Assembly: GCA_013042995.1 (NCBI GenBank)
Contig: JABDPB010000032.1
Span: 1-36,584, forward strand
Length of the DNA stretch: 36,584 bases
Direction of reading: 5' to 3'
From: Ignavibacteriaceae bacterium
GTDB taxonomy: Bacteria > Bacteroidota > Ignavibacteria > Ignavibacteriales > Ignavibacteriaceae
Shown here in pieces: positions 18,945 to 27,167 of the stretch (within the stretch, counting starts at the first letter, position 1; each line of letters begins with the position of its first letter). Under the pieces are notes generated by a model. The model was not told the DNA's origin. It saw only the letters and a program-made list of their open reading frames with translations, and searched no databases. The translations under genes and the position numbers were made by a program.

Positions 18945-20306
18945 GTGGGCTTTATGCTGAGGAATATGCTATTATTGTTGTGTACTTTTTGCTTCTACCT
19001 AAACAGCCTATCATTCGCACAACAATGGACAGTATTGAACTCTTCCTCTTCAGGTCTTCCATCTAATAATATTTATGATATAGAATTTACCTCCGACAGT
19101 GCAATATGGATTGCAACCGACAGCGGGCTTGCATTTTTTAACTGGAATAGTTGGACAATCTATAACAGTTCCAACACAGGGCTAATAACAGATGTTATTA
19201 CAGAAGTTAGTTTTTCCAAAGATGGAACGATGTGGGTTGGATGTTCAACAAATGAACTTTTCAACGATTCAACAGGAGGTTTGAATAGGTTTCGTGATTC
19301 TGTCTGGACAGCATTCACTCCTCACAACTCAGATCTTTTTGATCCGCACATTACAGAGATCGTATCTTTTGGCTATGATAGCCTTCTCATATGGTCCTAT
19401 CCTCCTGAAATACCTGAGCAGTTTGGGCTTATGCAATTCTTTGACGGATCAAACTGGATTAATATTAATGATACAAGTATGATTTACTCAGTTTATACTG
19501 TGCTTGATTTTGAGGTTATTAATGAAATAGGTTACGCAGCAATGGGAATGGATGGTTTGGCAATTCTGGAAGATACTGTCTGGCAAATAAACAATATTCA
19601 TAATTCGAATATACCCGGTCAGCCGATTCAAAGCGTTACTTCCGATGATACCAGCGATGTGTGGATGATAATTGAATCCGCATCAAGTTCACCCATCTAC
19701 CGCTACGATGGTGGTAACTATCAGAATTACCCTCATTTTCCTCTGCCAAATGCTATCATTACTTCATTTGAGGTAGACTCAAAAGGGAATTTTTGGTTAG
19801 GCACGCGGATGGATGGAATGATCAAAATCGGTGGAAATGAATTTACATTTTACGATACTTCCAATTCACCTCTTGCAACAAATAATGTTGTGATCTTAGC
19901 TAAGGATTTGGAAGACAGGATTTGGTTGTGGAACTGGCAGCAGCCGGGTATCGTAATTTTTGATCCGGATACTATTACGAGTGTTGAAAATCAGATTGCT
20001 GAAAATCAGACTCCGAATAGATTTAGACTATATCAAAATTATCCAAATCCTTTTAATCCAAATACAAAAATTAAATTCACAATTCCATCTGTAGCGGACG
20101 CAAATTTTGTGTCCGCTACAATTAACATACAATTAAAAGTGTATGATGTTTTAGGAAGTGAAGTAGCTACACTCATGAATGAAAATAAAGCTCCCGGTAC
20201 TTACGAAACAGAATTTGATGCAAAAAACTTTAGCAGCGGGATTTATTTTGTTAAACTTTCTGCAGGTTTTTACCAGGATATTATAAAAATAAATTTGATC
20301 AGATAA
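18945..20306 (+). CDS. Secreted propeller-repeat protein with type IX secretion sorting tail
   Basis: A 453-residue exported protein. The signal peptide ends at FAQQ (about residue 27). Residues about 30-345 contain propeller-like repeats of the two-component-regulator propeller kind: 'IWIATDSGLAFF', 'MWVGCSTNE', 'FWLGTRMDGMIK' and 'IWLWNW'. A C-terminal sorting domain (about 355-453) starts with LYQNYPNPFNP, continues with KVYDVLGSEVATL and ends with a 'SGIYFVKLSAG' strand, as in type IX secretion substrates of Ignavibacteria. The protein is therefore probably delivered to or beyond the outer surface. The open frame starts with GTG, but an ATG three codons in (18954) is an equally good start. 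The sorting domain contains an in-frame palindromic insertion (20090-20120). Its molecular role is unknown. Confidence 0.82.
   Translation: MGFMLRNMLLLLCTFCFYLNSLSFAQQWTVLNSSSSGLPSNNIYDIEFTSDSAIWIATDSGLAFFNWNSWTIYNSSNTGLITDVITEVSFSKDGTMWVGCSTNELFNDSTGGLNRFRDSVWTAFTPHNSDLFDPHITEIVSFGYDSLLIWSYPPEIPEQFGLMQFFDGSNWININDTSMIYSVYTVLDFEVINEIGYAAMGMDGLAILEDTVWQINNIHNSNIPGQPIQSVTSDDTSDVWMIIESASSSPIYRYDGGNYQNYPHFPLPNAIITSFEVDSKGNFWLGTRMDGMIKIGGNEFTFYDTSNSPLATNNVVILAKDLEDRIWLWNWQQPGIVIFDPDTITSVENQIAENQTPNRFRLYQNYPNPFNPNTKIKFTIPSVADANFVSATINIQLKVYDVLGSEVATLMNENKAPGTYETEFDAKNFSSGIYFVKLSAGFYQDIIKINLIR
20090..20120. repeat. 31-bp palindromic element inside the sorting-domain coding region
   Basis: The arms TGTAGCGGACGCAAA (20090-20104) and TTTGTGTCCGCTACA (20106-20120) are reverse complements with a single G/A difference and a one-base centre. 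The element is translated in frame as roughly V-A-D-A-N-F-V-S-A-T, in the loop between the first two strands of the sorting domain. It is much more GC-rich than the surrounding gene. This looks like a mobile palindromic repeat accepted in a tolerant surface loop; the mobility is inference. Confidence 0.7.
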
Positions 20307-20343
20307 AAAAAATGCCGGCTGCTTAATAAAGCAACCGGCATTT
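20305..20343 (-). terminator. Terminator of rplU-rpmA, shared with the convergent gene
   Basis: AAATGCCGG (20310-20318) pairs with CCGGCATTT (20335-20343). After a one-base mismatch TGCTT pairs with AAGCA around a 4-base loop, giving about 15 bp of stem. On the minus strand it is followed by a run of T (20312 down to 20305), a classical intrinsic terminator 22 bases after the rpmA stop. It also lies right after the stop of the plus-strand propeller gene and probably serves both. Confidence 0.85.
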
Positions 20344-20364
20344 GCAAAAAAATATTTTTTTCAG

Positions 20365-20622
20365 TTACGCGGGAGAATAAACATTAACGTATTTTCTGTT
20401 ACCTCTTTTAACTTCAAATTTTACTACGCCGTCGGCAATTGCAAATAAAGTATCGTCTTTTCCTTTTTTAACATTTAATCCGGGATGAAATTTAGTGCCT
20501 CTCTGGCGGACTAGAATATTTCCTGCTATAACTTTTTCGCCGCCGTATCTTTTTACTCCCAAATATTGGGGATTACTGTCTCTACCGTTTCTTGATGAGC
20601 CTTGTCCTTTTTTATGTGCCAT
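20365..20622 (-). CDS. rpmA: 50S ribosomal protein bL27
   Basis: An 85-residue large-subunit protein near the peptidyl-transferase centre. It begins directly with [17 protein letters not shown], so there is no Firmicutes-type cleaved N-terminal extension. The conserved 'RGTKFHPG' and 'GKDDTLFA' segments are present. It starts with ATG 14 bases after rplU, in the usual rplU-rpmA order. The downstream obgE often found next to this pair is absent here. Confidence 0.98.
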   Translation of the reverse strand: MAHKKGQGSSRNGRDSNPQYLGVKRYGGEKVIAGNILVRQRGTKFHPGLNVKKGKDDTLFAIADGVVKFEVKRGNRKYVNVYSPA

Positions 20623-20636
20623 TAAAATTTACCTTT

Positions 20637-20945
20637 CTAAGCAATTTTTAAAATTTCTATTCGGGTTAAACCTTGTCGATGTCCGTTTTTCTTTTTGTAA
20701 CCTTTTCTGATCTTCTTCTTAAATACTAATACTTTATCATCACGTATATGTTCTAAAACCTTTGCAGTTACCTTTGCACCTTTAACACCCGGTGTTCCTA
20801 TTTTAACTTTCTTATCATCGCCAACCATCAAAACTGAATCAAAAGTTACTTCAGAATCTACTTTTTCATTCATTCTTGGGACGTTGTATTTCTGATTTTC
20901 TGCTATTTTAAATTGACTACCAAGAACATCAATGATTGCAAACAT
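20637..20945 (-). CDS. rplU: 50S ribosomal protein bL21
   Basis: A 102-residue ribosomal protein that binds 23S rRNA. Typical start '[20 protein letters not shown]' and C-terminal basic segment '[16 protein letters not shown]' are present. It starts with ATG after an AGAGGAAG ribosome site. It forms an operon with rpmA under the promoter at 20976-21007, ending at the terminator at 20305-20343. Confidence 0.98.
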   Translation of the reverse strand: MFAIIDVLGSQFKIAENQKYNVPRMNEKVDSEVTFDSVLMVGDDKKVKIGTPGVKGAKVTAKVLEHIRDDKVLVFKKKIRKGYKKKNGHRQGLTRIEILKIA

Positions 20946-20975
20946 TTCTTCCTCTATTCTTAAAAATTTGAGCTA

Positions 20976-21007
20976 CAAATGTATATATTGTAAGCAATTA
21001 AATCAAA
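20976..21007 (-). promoter_or_regulatory. Bacteroidetes-type promoter of rplU-rpmA
   Basis: On the minus strand TTTG (21007-21004) is followed by exactly 20 bases and TACATTTG (20983-20976), a full match to TAnnTTTG. It lies about 30 bases upstream of the rplU ATG. This is the clearest promoter in the window. Confidence 0.65.
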
Positions 21008-21036
21008 TTTGAAATTTGGGAAAATGAAGTGAATAA

Positions 21037-22101
21037 TCACTTTTTGAGCTGAAATGAGAACTCACTGCCTTTATCAACAGTGCTTTTTACTAAAATTTTT
21101 GAACCGTGTGCTTCTACGATGTGTTTTACAATAGCCAAACCTAAACCGGTTCCTCCAACCGATTTTGAACGTGCTTTATCTACACGATAGAACCGTTCAA
21201 AAATTCTGTCTAAATATTTTTCCTGAATTCCGATTCCGGTATCCTTAACTTTTATCGAAGCGGTTCTTTCTGCTTCTTCGACACTAACCTCAACGCTACC
21301 TTTTTCGCTATACTTAATTGCATTTTGCAAAAGGTTTACTATCACCTGTTTAATTTTATCCTTATCACCAAACAATTGCATCTCATCATTGAAGGAATGA
21401 AAAATCAGTTTAATCCCTTTTTCATTAGCAATATTTTTTTGCTCATTCACAATTCCCTCTAACAATGCGCTCACATCAAAGTAACCGTAGTTCATTCTCA
21501 TTTCACCCGATTCAATCATTGAAATATCAATCAAATCGTTTAATAAGTTGCTTAAGTTTATTGTGTGATGATTTGCTTTCTTTAAAAAATGCATATTTAC
21601 TTTTTTATCATTTATTGCTCCACTAAGAAGTGTTTCAATAAAGCCCTGGATGGCAAAAATCGGTGTGCGAAGTTCGTGCGATACATTAGCTAAAAATTGT
21701 GAGCGCATTTTTTGCAGACGCTGAAGGTAATCAATATCATTTTTTGTTTTAATAAACATTTTTTTAATTGCTTTTTGGAGCGATAAAAGATGCGGATCTA
21801 AATTAATTTCTTCTTCAGTTTGATATTTATTTTTACGGATGTTGTTTATAATTGCTTTTATTTCATCTAGTTCTTTATTTCTTTTTCTTCCAAGGAGATA
21901 CATTATAAAAATGTCTGACGCTAACAGAATTGCAATAAAAATAAAAAGTCTTTCAATCGGTTCTATCAGAAAAATGGCAGGCACAAGAAGAAGTGCATTT
22001 ATTAAAAGCATTTCCTTTAAAAAGATAAAAGAAGAGAGGAAATTTTTCTTTACATCAATCAGGATTTTTAAATCTGTATCCAACGCCTTTAATGGTTTCA
22101 A
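21037..22101 (-). CDS. Sensor histidine kinase, PhoR-like
   Basis: A 354-residue membrane kinase. Two transmembrane helices lie close together (about 31-46 and 52-71), leaving almost no periplasmic sensing domain. HisKA has the phospho-acceptor H142 in 'NVSHELRTP'. The ATPase domain has N256/N260 in the N-box, DTGIG (287-291) and GGTGLGLAI (316-324). It is the partner of the OmpR-type regulator directly upstream. The start is uncertain: TTG at 22101 overlaps the regulator gene by 47 bases, TTG at 22083 is possible, and the first ATG (residue 31, 22011) begins exactly at the first membrane helix. Candidate stimuli cannot be read from sequence; PhoR-like naming is by overall architecture only. 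Confidence 0.92.
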   Translation of the reverse strand: MKPLKALDTDLKILIDVKKNFLSSFIFLKEMLLINALLLVPAIFLIEPIERLFIFIAILLASDIFIMYLLGRKRNKELDEIKAIINNIRKNKYQTEEEINLDPHLLSLQKAIKKMFIKTKNDIDYLQRLQKMRSQFLANVSHELRTPIFAIQGFIETLLSGAINDKKVNMHFLKKANHHTINLSNLLNDLIDISMIESGEMRMNYGYFDVSALLEGIVNEQKNIANEKGIKLIFHSFNDEMQLFGDKDKIKQVIVNLLQNAIKYSEKGSVEVSVEEAERTASIKVKDTGIGIQEKYLDRIFERFYRVDKARSKSVGGTGLGLAIVKHIVEAHGSKILVKSTVDKGSEFSFQLKK

Positions 22102-22744
22102 TTAGTTCAGAATGTTTGCCGAGCTTTTCACGTATCTTTCGTATATGAACGTCAATTGTGCGGTCAACTACGTAAACATTGCCGCCCCAAACATCTTTTA
22201 ACAACGTTTCACGGTTAAAGACTTTTCCGGGATTTTTTGCTAAATAACTGAGCAATTGAAATTCTTTTCGCGGAAAAAACTTTTGTTTGCCCTCAACCAC
22301 TACTACATATTTATCAGAGTTGATTAGAAGAGGTCCTATTTTGGTTTCTTTATTGAGTGAGGATTTTTTTTGTTTTGTTGAGCTTTTCCTCAAATTAGCC
22401 TTTACACGTGCAATAAGTTTTTTAGGAGAGATAGGTTTTTGAATGTAATCGCTTGCACCAATATCCAAACCTTTTATTTCATCTGTCTCACCAGATTTAG
22501 CTGTAAGAAAAATAATCGGGATTTCATTGTATTCTTCCTTATCCTTTATTTTGTGATAAAGCTCAAATCCATCCATTTCTGGCATCATAATATCAAGTAC
22601 TATTAGATCTATTGACTGTGAAAGATTTTTCAATGCATCTTTGCCATTGCAGCTAGCTATCACATCAAAGCCATCTTTTTCAAGATTATACTTTAAGAAC
22701 TCCACTATATCCGGTTCATCATCAACAAGTAAGATTTTTTTCAT
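22055..22744 (-). CDS. OmpR/PhoB-family response regulator
   Basis: A 229-residue DNA-binding response regulator. The receiver domain (1-118) has the acidic pair D8-D9, phosphorylation site D51, T81 and K103. A winged-helix domain (about 130-226) contains 'RETLLKDVWG', 'DRTIDVHIRKIREKLG' and 'IETIKGVGYRF', the usual OmpR/PhoB recognition-helix region. It starts with ATG. It is first in a two-gene operon with the kinase and overlaps it. The similarity is to PhoB/PhoR, but no phosphate genes are nearby, so the regulon is unknown. Confidence 0.95.
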   Translation of the reverse strand: MKKILLVDDEPDIVEFLKYNLEKDGFDVIASCNGKDALKNLSQSIDLIVLDIMMPEMDGFELYHKIKDKEEYNEIPIIFLTAKSGETDEIKGLDIGASDYIQKPISPKKLIARVKANLRKSSTKQKKSSLNKETKIGPLLINSDKYVVVVEGKQKFFPRKEFQLLSYLAKNPGKVFNRETLLKDVWGGNVYVVDRTIDVHIRKIREKLGKHSELIETIKGVGYRFKNPD

Positions 22745-22933
22745 TCTAACAGCAGTTGTAAATTATTTATGAGCAAGTCTTTAAAGATGTATTACCCTAA
22801 GATGAGCAGATAAATCAATTTTCTCTTAAAGGGAATTTATTGAAGAATTTTTGAACTCCAAAAAGTATATTCTAAGAACGAAATTAAAAAGAGATTGATT
22901 TAATAAATTTGCTGTTATTCGCAGAAAAAATTT

Positions 22934-24853
22934 CTAAAGCTCAACTTCCTGTGTGATTTTTTTGCTGCTGTAAAATTCTTTCACCTGTTCTGTTATTCCT
23001 TCAGGATCAATTCCTAATGCTTTATGCAGTTCAGCCTGAGTACCATGATCTACAAATTTATCTGGCAAACCAATTCTTAAAACATCATTTTTATAATTCT
23101 TTGCTGAAAGATATTCAATTATGGCAGAACCAAAACCACCTGGTAAATTATTTTCTTCCAGTGTAACAATTTTTGAATGACGCGCAGCAATATCATCAAT
23201 TAAATCTTTATCTAATGGTTTTACAAATCTCATATTTATAAGTTCACAGTTGATGTTATTTTTTTTCAAAATTTCTTCAGCCTGCCAAGCATAAGTAACC
23301 ATCGAACCAACTGCCAGCATTGCAATATCTTTGCCTTTGGAAAGAGTTTCACTTTTTCCGATTTCAATTTTCTCAAATCCCTCTTTTAACTGAACACCTA
23401 AGGCTGAACCGCGAGGATAACGCAGTGCTACAGGTCCTTTGCAATGTTCAACTGCAGTATATAACATATTTCTAAGTTCCGCTTCATCCTTTGGAGCCAT
23501 AATCACCATGTCGGGAATCATTCTTAGATATGCAAGATCGAAAGAGCCGTGATGAGTGGGACCGTCCGCACCTACAAGACCTGCTCTATCTAAAATCAAT
23601 ACCACGTGCAGTTTTTGTAGCGCCACATCGTGAATTATCTGATCGAATCCTCTTTGTAAAAATGTAGAATAAATTGCAAGGACGGGAATTATCCCCTGAG
23701 TTGCAAGTCCTGCGGAAAATGTCACAGCATGCTCCTCTGCTATTCCAACATCGTAATAATTTTCAGGAACTTTTTGCTTTAGAATATCCAAGCCTGTTCC
23801 ATCCGGCATAGCAGCTGTAATTCCAACTACGTTTTTATTTTTTTCAACTATTTCTACAAGCGCATTACCAAAGATTTTTGTGTAAGCAGCTTTCGCCCCA
23901 CTTTTTTTATGAGCTTCTCCAGTTACTTTATCAAAAGGAGTGGATGCATGAAGTCTTTGAATATGCTTCTCTGCGGGTTTGTATCCTTTACCTTTTTGCG
24001 TAATAGCGTGAACTAGTATAGGACCAGTTAATTCTTTAACATGTTCGAATATTTTAACAACCTGGTGAAGATTGTGCCCGTTTATGGGTCCAAAATATCT
24101 AAAACCCAATGCTTCGAAAAGCATGCCGGGAGTAATTACAGCTTTAATTCCATGTTCAAGTCGAACTGCAATTTTTCTCATCCTATCGCCAAACTGATCC
24201 AGCTTTCCTGTTAGATCCCAAATCTGTCCTTTAAACTTATTATAGTCTGGATGCGAAATCATTTCAGTAAAGTAATTGGATAGCTGCCAAACGTTCGGAG
24301 CAATAGACATATTGTTATCATTTAAAACAACAATTAAATCAGATTTTGTAACTCCGGAATTATTCATTGCTTCGTACGCCATTCCACCCGTCATCGCACC
24401 ATCGCCAATAACTGCAACAACTTTTCTATTTTCTTTTTTAATATTTGAAGCAACAGCCATTCCCAGTGCAGCAGAAATAGAAGTAGAAGCATGACCAGCA
24501 CCAAAAGTATCGTATTCACTTTCATTTCTTTTTAAGAATCCACTAATTCCCCCAAATCTTCTAATCCGTTTTAAAGCTTCTTTACGTCCAGTAAGAATTT
24601 TATGAGGGTAAGCCTGATGACCGGTATCCCAAACGACTAAGTCGTGGGGAGTATTAAACACTTTATGCATTGCTACAGAAAGTTCAACTGTTCCAAGTCC
24701 ACCGCCAAAATGTCCACCAATTTCGGAAATAGTATCAACCATGTATTCACGTATATCTGTACAGAGCTGTTTTAGTTCTGGTAAATGCAGCTGCCGTATA
24801 TCTGACGGATAATTTACTTTTGAAAGAATGGGATATTTATTTGAATCTGACAT
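22934..24853 (-). CDS. dxs: 1-deoxy-D-xylulose-5-phosphate synthase
   Basis: Thiamine-diphosphate enzyme that condenses pyruvate and glyceraldehyde 3-phosphate, the first step of the DXP isoprenoid pathway and a source for thiamine and pyridoxal synthesis. It has 639 residues, normal length. H49 in 'GHFGGGLG' and H79 in 'DTGHQAYPHK' are in the active site. The ThDP-binding GDG motif is at 150-152 with N178-N181 closing it. The catalytic glutamate lies in 'VGIAEEHAVTFSAGLA' (about 372). The transketolase C-terminal domain ends the protein. It starts with ATG 25 bases after xseB, the common xseB-dxs association. Confidence 0.98.
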   Translation of the reverse strand: MSDSNKYPILSKVNYPSDIRQLHLPELKQLCTDIREYMVDTISEIGGHFGGGLGTVELSVAMHKVFNTPHDLVVWDTGHQAYPHKILTGRKEALKRIRRFGGISGFLKRNESEYDTFGAGHASTSISAALGMAVASNIKKENRKVVAVIGDGAMTGGMAYEAMNNSGVTKSDLIVVLNDNNMSIAPNVWQLSNYFTEMISHPDYNKFKGQIWDLTGKLDQFGDRMRKIAVRLEHGIKAVITPGMLFEALGFRYFGPINGHNLHQVVKIFEHVKELTGPILVHAITQKGKGYKPAEKHIQRLHASTPFDKVTGEAHKKSGAKAAYTKIFGNALVEIVEKNKNVVGITAAMPDGTGLDILKQKVPENYYDVGIAEEHAVTFSAGLATQGIIPVLAIYSTFLQRGFDQIIHDVALQKLHVVLILDRAGLVGADGPTHHGSFDLAYLRMIPDMVIMAPKDEAELRNMLYTAVEHCKGPVALRYPRGSALGVQLKEGFEKIEIGKSETLSKGKDIAMLAVGSMVTYAWQAEEILKKNNINCELINMRFVKPLDKDLIDDIAARHSKIVTLEENNLPGGFGSAIIEYLSAKNYKNDVLRIGLPDKFVDHGTQAELHKALGIDPEGITEQVKEFYSSKKITQEVEL

Positions 24854-24878
24854 TTATGTGTTCCCTCAGTTAATCTTT

Positions 24879-25100
24879 TTATGTATCAGATGATATTTCA
24901 CTCAGATCTTTTTTAAGCTCAGTGATTTTCAGCTGAGCATCGTTCAATTTTTTGACGCAGTTTTTGGAGAGTTTAATCCCCTCTTCGTAAAGTGCTAAAG
25001 CGTCATCCAAACCAATTTCGTTATCTTCCAATAAGATACTTATTTCTTCAAGTCTTTTAAGATCTTTTTCAAAATTATTTTTCTTTTTGGTCCTTGGCAT
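24879..25100 (-). CDS. xseB: Exodeoxyribonuclease VII small subunit
   Basis: A 73-residue helical subunit of exonuclease VII. The family motif 'FEKDLKRLEEISILLEDNEIG' is described by its key residues FEKDLKRLEEI, then 'LDDALALYEEGIKLSKNC'. It starts with ATG seven bases after xseA, as expected for the partner subunits. Its charged N-terminus (MPRTKKKN) is ordinary. Confidence 0.96.
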   Translation of the reverse strand: MPRTKKKNNFEKDLKRLEEISILLEDNEIGLDDALALYEEGIKLSKNCVKKLNDAQLKITELKKDLSEISSDT

Positions 25101-25107
25101 AATTAGC

Positions 25108-26292
25108 TTATTTATTTATTTCAATATCTCCATCGTAAAATTTTAGCTTTGCATTTTTATCTTTTATAAATTCAGAGGCACTACCAACAAATTTAGAATT
25201 CTGTTCCACCAAAACAAAGCCACGTTTAAGTATATTTTGAATATCGTACGATTTTATTGTGCTGCTGAAAAGATTAATGCTATTCTTTGTTGTGAATATT
25301 AACTTATCAACACTCTGAAATATTTTTGAAATAATCTGATCAACCGTCTGGTTCTTTCCAATTATTACATCCAACAAATTTTTAAAACCATACGAGTTGA
25401 TACTGATAACAACAGAGTACTTTTTCTGCTCAATCATATCAGAAATTACCTGCGATGAAGTATATAAATTATCATCAATAAAGCCAAAAATCTCTTCCTT
25501 ACTTGGTGTTGTAACCTCCATCGCTACCGAAGGCGTTGGAGCTCTTAGGTCAGCAACATAATCTGCAATCGTAAAATCAACTTCGTGTCCAACTGCAGAA
25601 ATAATAGGGACTTTTGATTTATAAATCGCTCTTGCAACAATTTCTTCATTAAATGCCCAAAGATCTTCAATGGATCCACCACCTCTGCCGGAAATAATAA
25701 CATCAACCTTTCCGTAATCGTTCAATAATTTGATACTATCAACAATAGATTCCGCTGCACCGCTGCCCTGAACTTTTGATGGTGCGATTACTAATTCTAT
25801 GAGTGGATATCTTCGCCTTGCAACGCTTATCATATCTTTAAATGCCGCTCCATCAATGGCTGTTACAATACCTATTTTATATGGGAATGTAGGTATTGGT
25901 CGCTTTCGTGCATCATCGAATAAACCTTCAGCCTCTAATTTTTTCTTTAGCCGTTCAAATGCTTCCTGTAGTTCTCCGACTCCGGCGGGCTTCATTGAGC
26001 GCACATCAATCTGATAATTTCCTCTAGGCGGATAGACTGTAATTTTCCCATTAAGAACTACTTTCATTCCATCCTGCGGAGTAAAAAAAACATATTGATT
26101 GAAACCTTTCCACATCGTGCAGTTTATTACTGCATCAGCATCTTTAAGATTGAAATACCAGTGACCGGATATGTGTTGTTTGAAGTTTGAAATTTCTCCA
26201 ATCACAGAAACCTGAGAAAAAGATTCTTCTAAAGTTTTCTGTATCTCTTTGGTCAATTCAGATACTGACAATATTTGAATTTCTTTTGCCAA
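25108..26292 (-). CDS. xseA: Exodeoxyribonuclease VII large subunit
   Basis: The catalytic subunit of exonuclease VII, which degrades single-stranded DNA into short oligonucleotides. It has 394 residues, against about 450 in E. coli; the C-terminal coiled-coil region is the shorter part. An N-terminal OB fold (about 8-100) includes 'GEISNFKQHISGHWYF'. The catalytic domain carries 'GRGGGSIEDLWAFNEE' and 'SAVGHEVDFTIADYVADLRAPTPS', given here as landmarks: GRGGGS, GHEVDFT and RAPTPS. The start is TTG immediately after the stop of the upstream membrane protein gene, with no gap, suggesting coupled translation. Confidence 0.96.
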   Translation of the reverse strand: MAKEIQILSVSELTKEIQKTLEESFSQVSVIGEISNFKQHISGHWYFNLKDADAVINCTMWKGFNQYVFFTPQDGMKVVLNGKITVYPPRGNYQIDVRSMKPAGVGELQEAFERLKKKLEAEGLFDDARKRPIPTFPYKIGIVTAIDGAAFKDMISVARRRYPLIELVIAPSKVQGSGAAESIVDSIKLLNDYGKVDVIISGRGGGSIEDLWAFNEEIVARAIYKSKVPIISAVGHEVDFTIADYVADLRAPTPSVAMEVTTPSKEEIFGFIDDNLYTSSQVISDMIEQKKYSVVISINSYGFKNLLDVIIGKNQTVDQIISKIFQSVDKLIFTTKNSINLFSSTIKSYDIQNILKRGFVLVEQNSKFVGSASEFIKDKNAKLKFYDGDIEINK

Positions 26293-27117
26293 TTATTCGG
26301 TGTTCAATTCTATTTTGTTTTTATCAAGTTCGCTGTAGTCCAATTCTGAACCGAGTAAGCTGTGCGGAATGAGAAAAATAATAAATGTAACAACTGAAGC
26401 AATGATCACAAACTTTACAGGCCGTTTTGATTTGAAGACAGCAATTAGTGCCGCAAACCAAAAAATAAATGCGATCAAAACTTTGTTGTCCGTTAAATCA
26501 TGCCCGAATGGGAAGCCTGTCCAGAATTCACCAAATGCGTATTTCTGCACAATGGGGCCGAGAATGAATCCACCTATAATTAAAAAAATAACAGTTAGAA
26601 TAGTAAGAGTTTTAAATTTCTTTTTGTTGAAATACTCCAAGCCTGTCCTTGCAGAGAGCAACATAGCAGCAAAAATAAAAATTATATGAGGGATAAGGAT
26701 AAAAATCGGGACGGCACCTTTAAAACGAATAACAATTTCACCTTCTTCAGGCAGCTTCACGACTTCATCATCTTTTTGAAGAATAATTTTGTAGAGTAAT
26801 TTTCCTGCAGGAGGTTGATGAGGCAGGTAGAAAATTAATTTTTCATCTTTTCTTTCCATTTCAAACGAAGTCCATTCATCATTTGTTTTAAATCTTTTCC
26901 AGTACAATTCACCGCAAATTGATTTATCCATTGCCCTAATTTCAATTTGATGATCACCTTCACCACCGTGTGTCCGGTCTAATTTATACTCAATAATTTG
27001 TTCATCTAATTTTACATTGCCGCTAAGGGGGTAGGTAGGGCCTGTGATACGTTGATAAGCAGCTGTAAAAACAGTTAATATGAAAGCAATAATCCAGAGC
27101 CAGACAGATTTATTCAT
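26293..27117 (-). CDS. Conserved-looking membrane protein of unknown function
   Basis: A 274-residue protein that I do not recognise. It has an N-terminal membrane anchor (about 4-22) and an extracytoplasmic region of about 110 residues with beta-rich character ('HQIEIRAMDKSICGELYWKRF', landmarks only). Four further hydrophobic helices follow (about 136-154, 167-188, 210-226 and 232-252) and a short acidic C-terminal tail. There are no catalytic motifs I can name. The start is ATG. It is the first gene of an operon-like run with xseA, xseB and dxs, and its stop abuts the xseA start, so it is probably co-expressed with them. That position does not by itself imply a DNA-repair role. Confidence 0.8.
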   Translation of the reverse strand: MNKSVWLWIIAFILTVFTAAYQRITGPTYPLSGNVKLDEQIIEYKLDRTHGGEGDHQIEIRAMDKSICGELYWKRFKTNDEWTSFEMERKDEKLIFYLPHQPPAGKLLYKIILQKDDEVVKLPEEGEIVIRFKGAVPIFILIPHIIFIFAAMLLSARTGLEYFNKKKFKTLTILTVIFLIIGGFILGPIVQKYAFGEFWTGFPFGHDLTDNKVLIAFIFWFAALIAVFKSKRPVKFVIIASVVTFIIFLIPHSLLGSELDYSELDKNKIELNTE

Positions 27118-27167
27118 TAAATAAATATTGTGGGAAAAAATAAATACTTAGTGGTGAAAAATAAAGA

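Noticed and set aside
22745-22933. RNA gene or regulatory RNA in the gap between the response regulator and dxs genes
   Set aside because: The sequence is AT-rich without tRNA-like arms, GC-rich stems or a recognisable riboswitch core; only a short TCTTTAAAGA dyad is visible.
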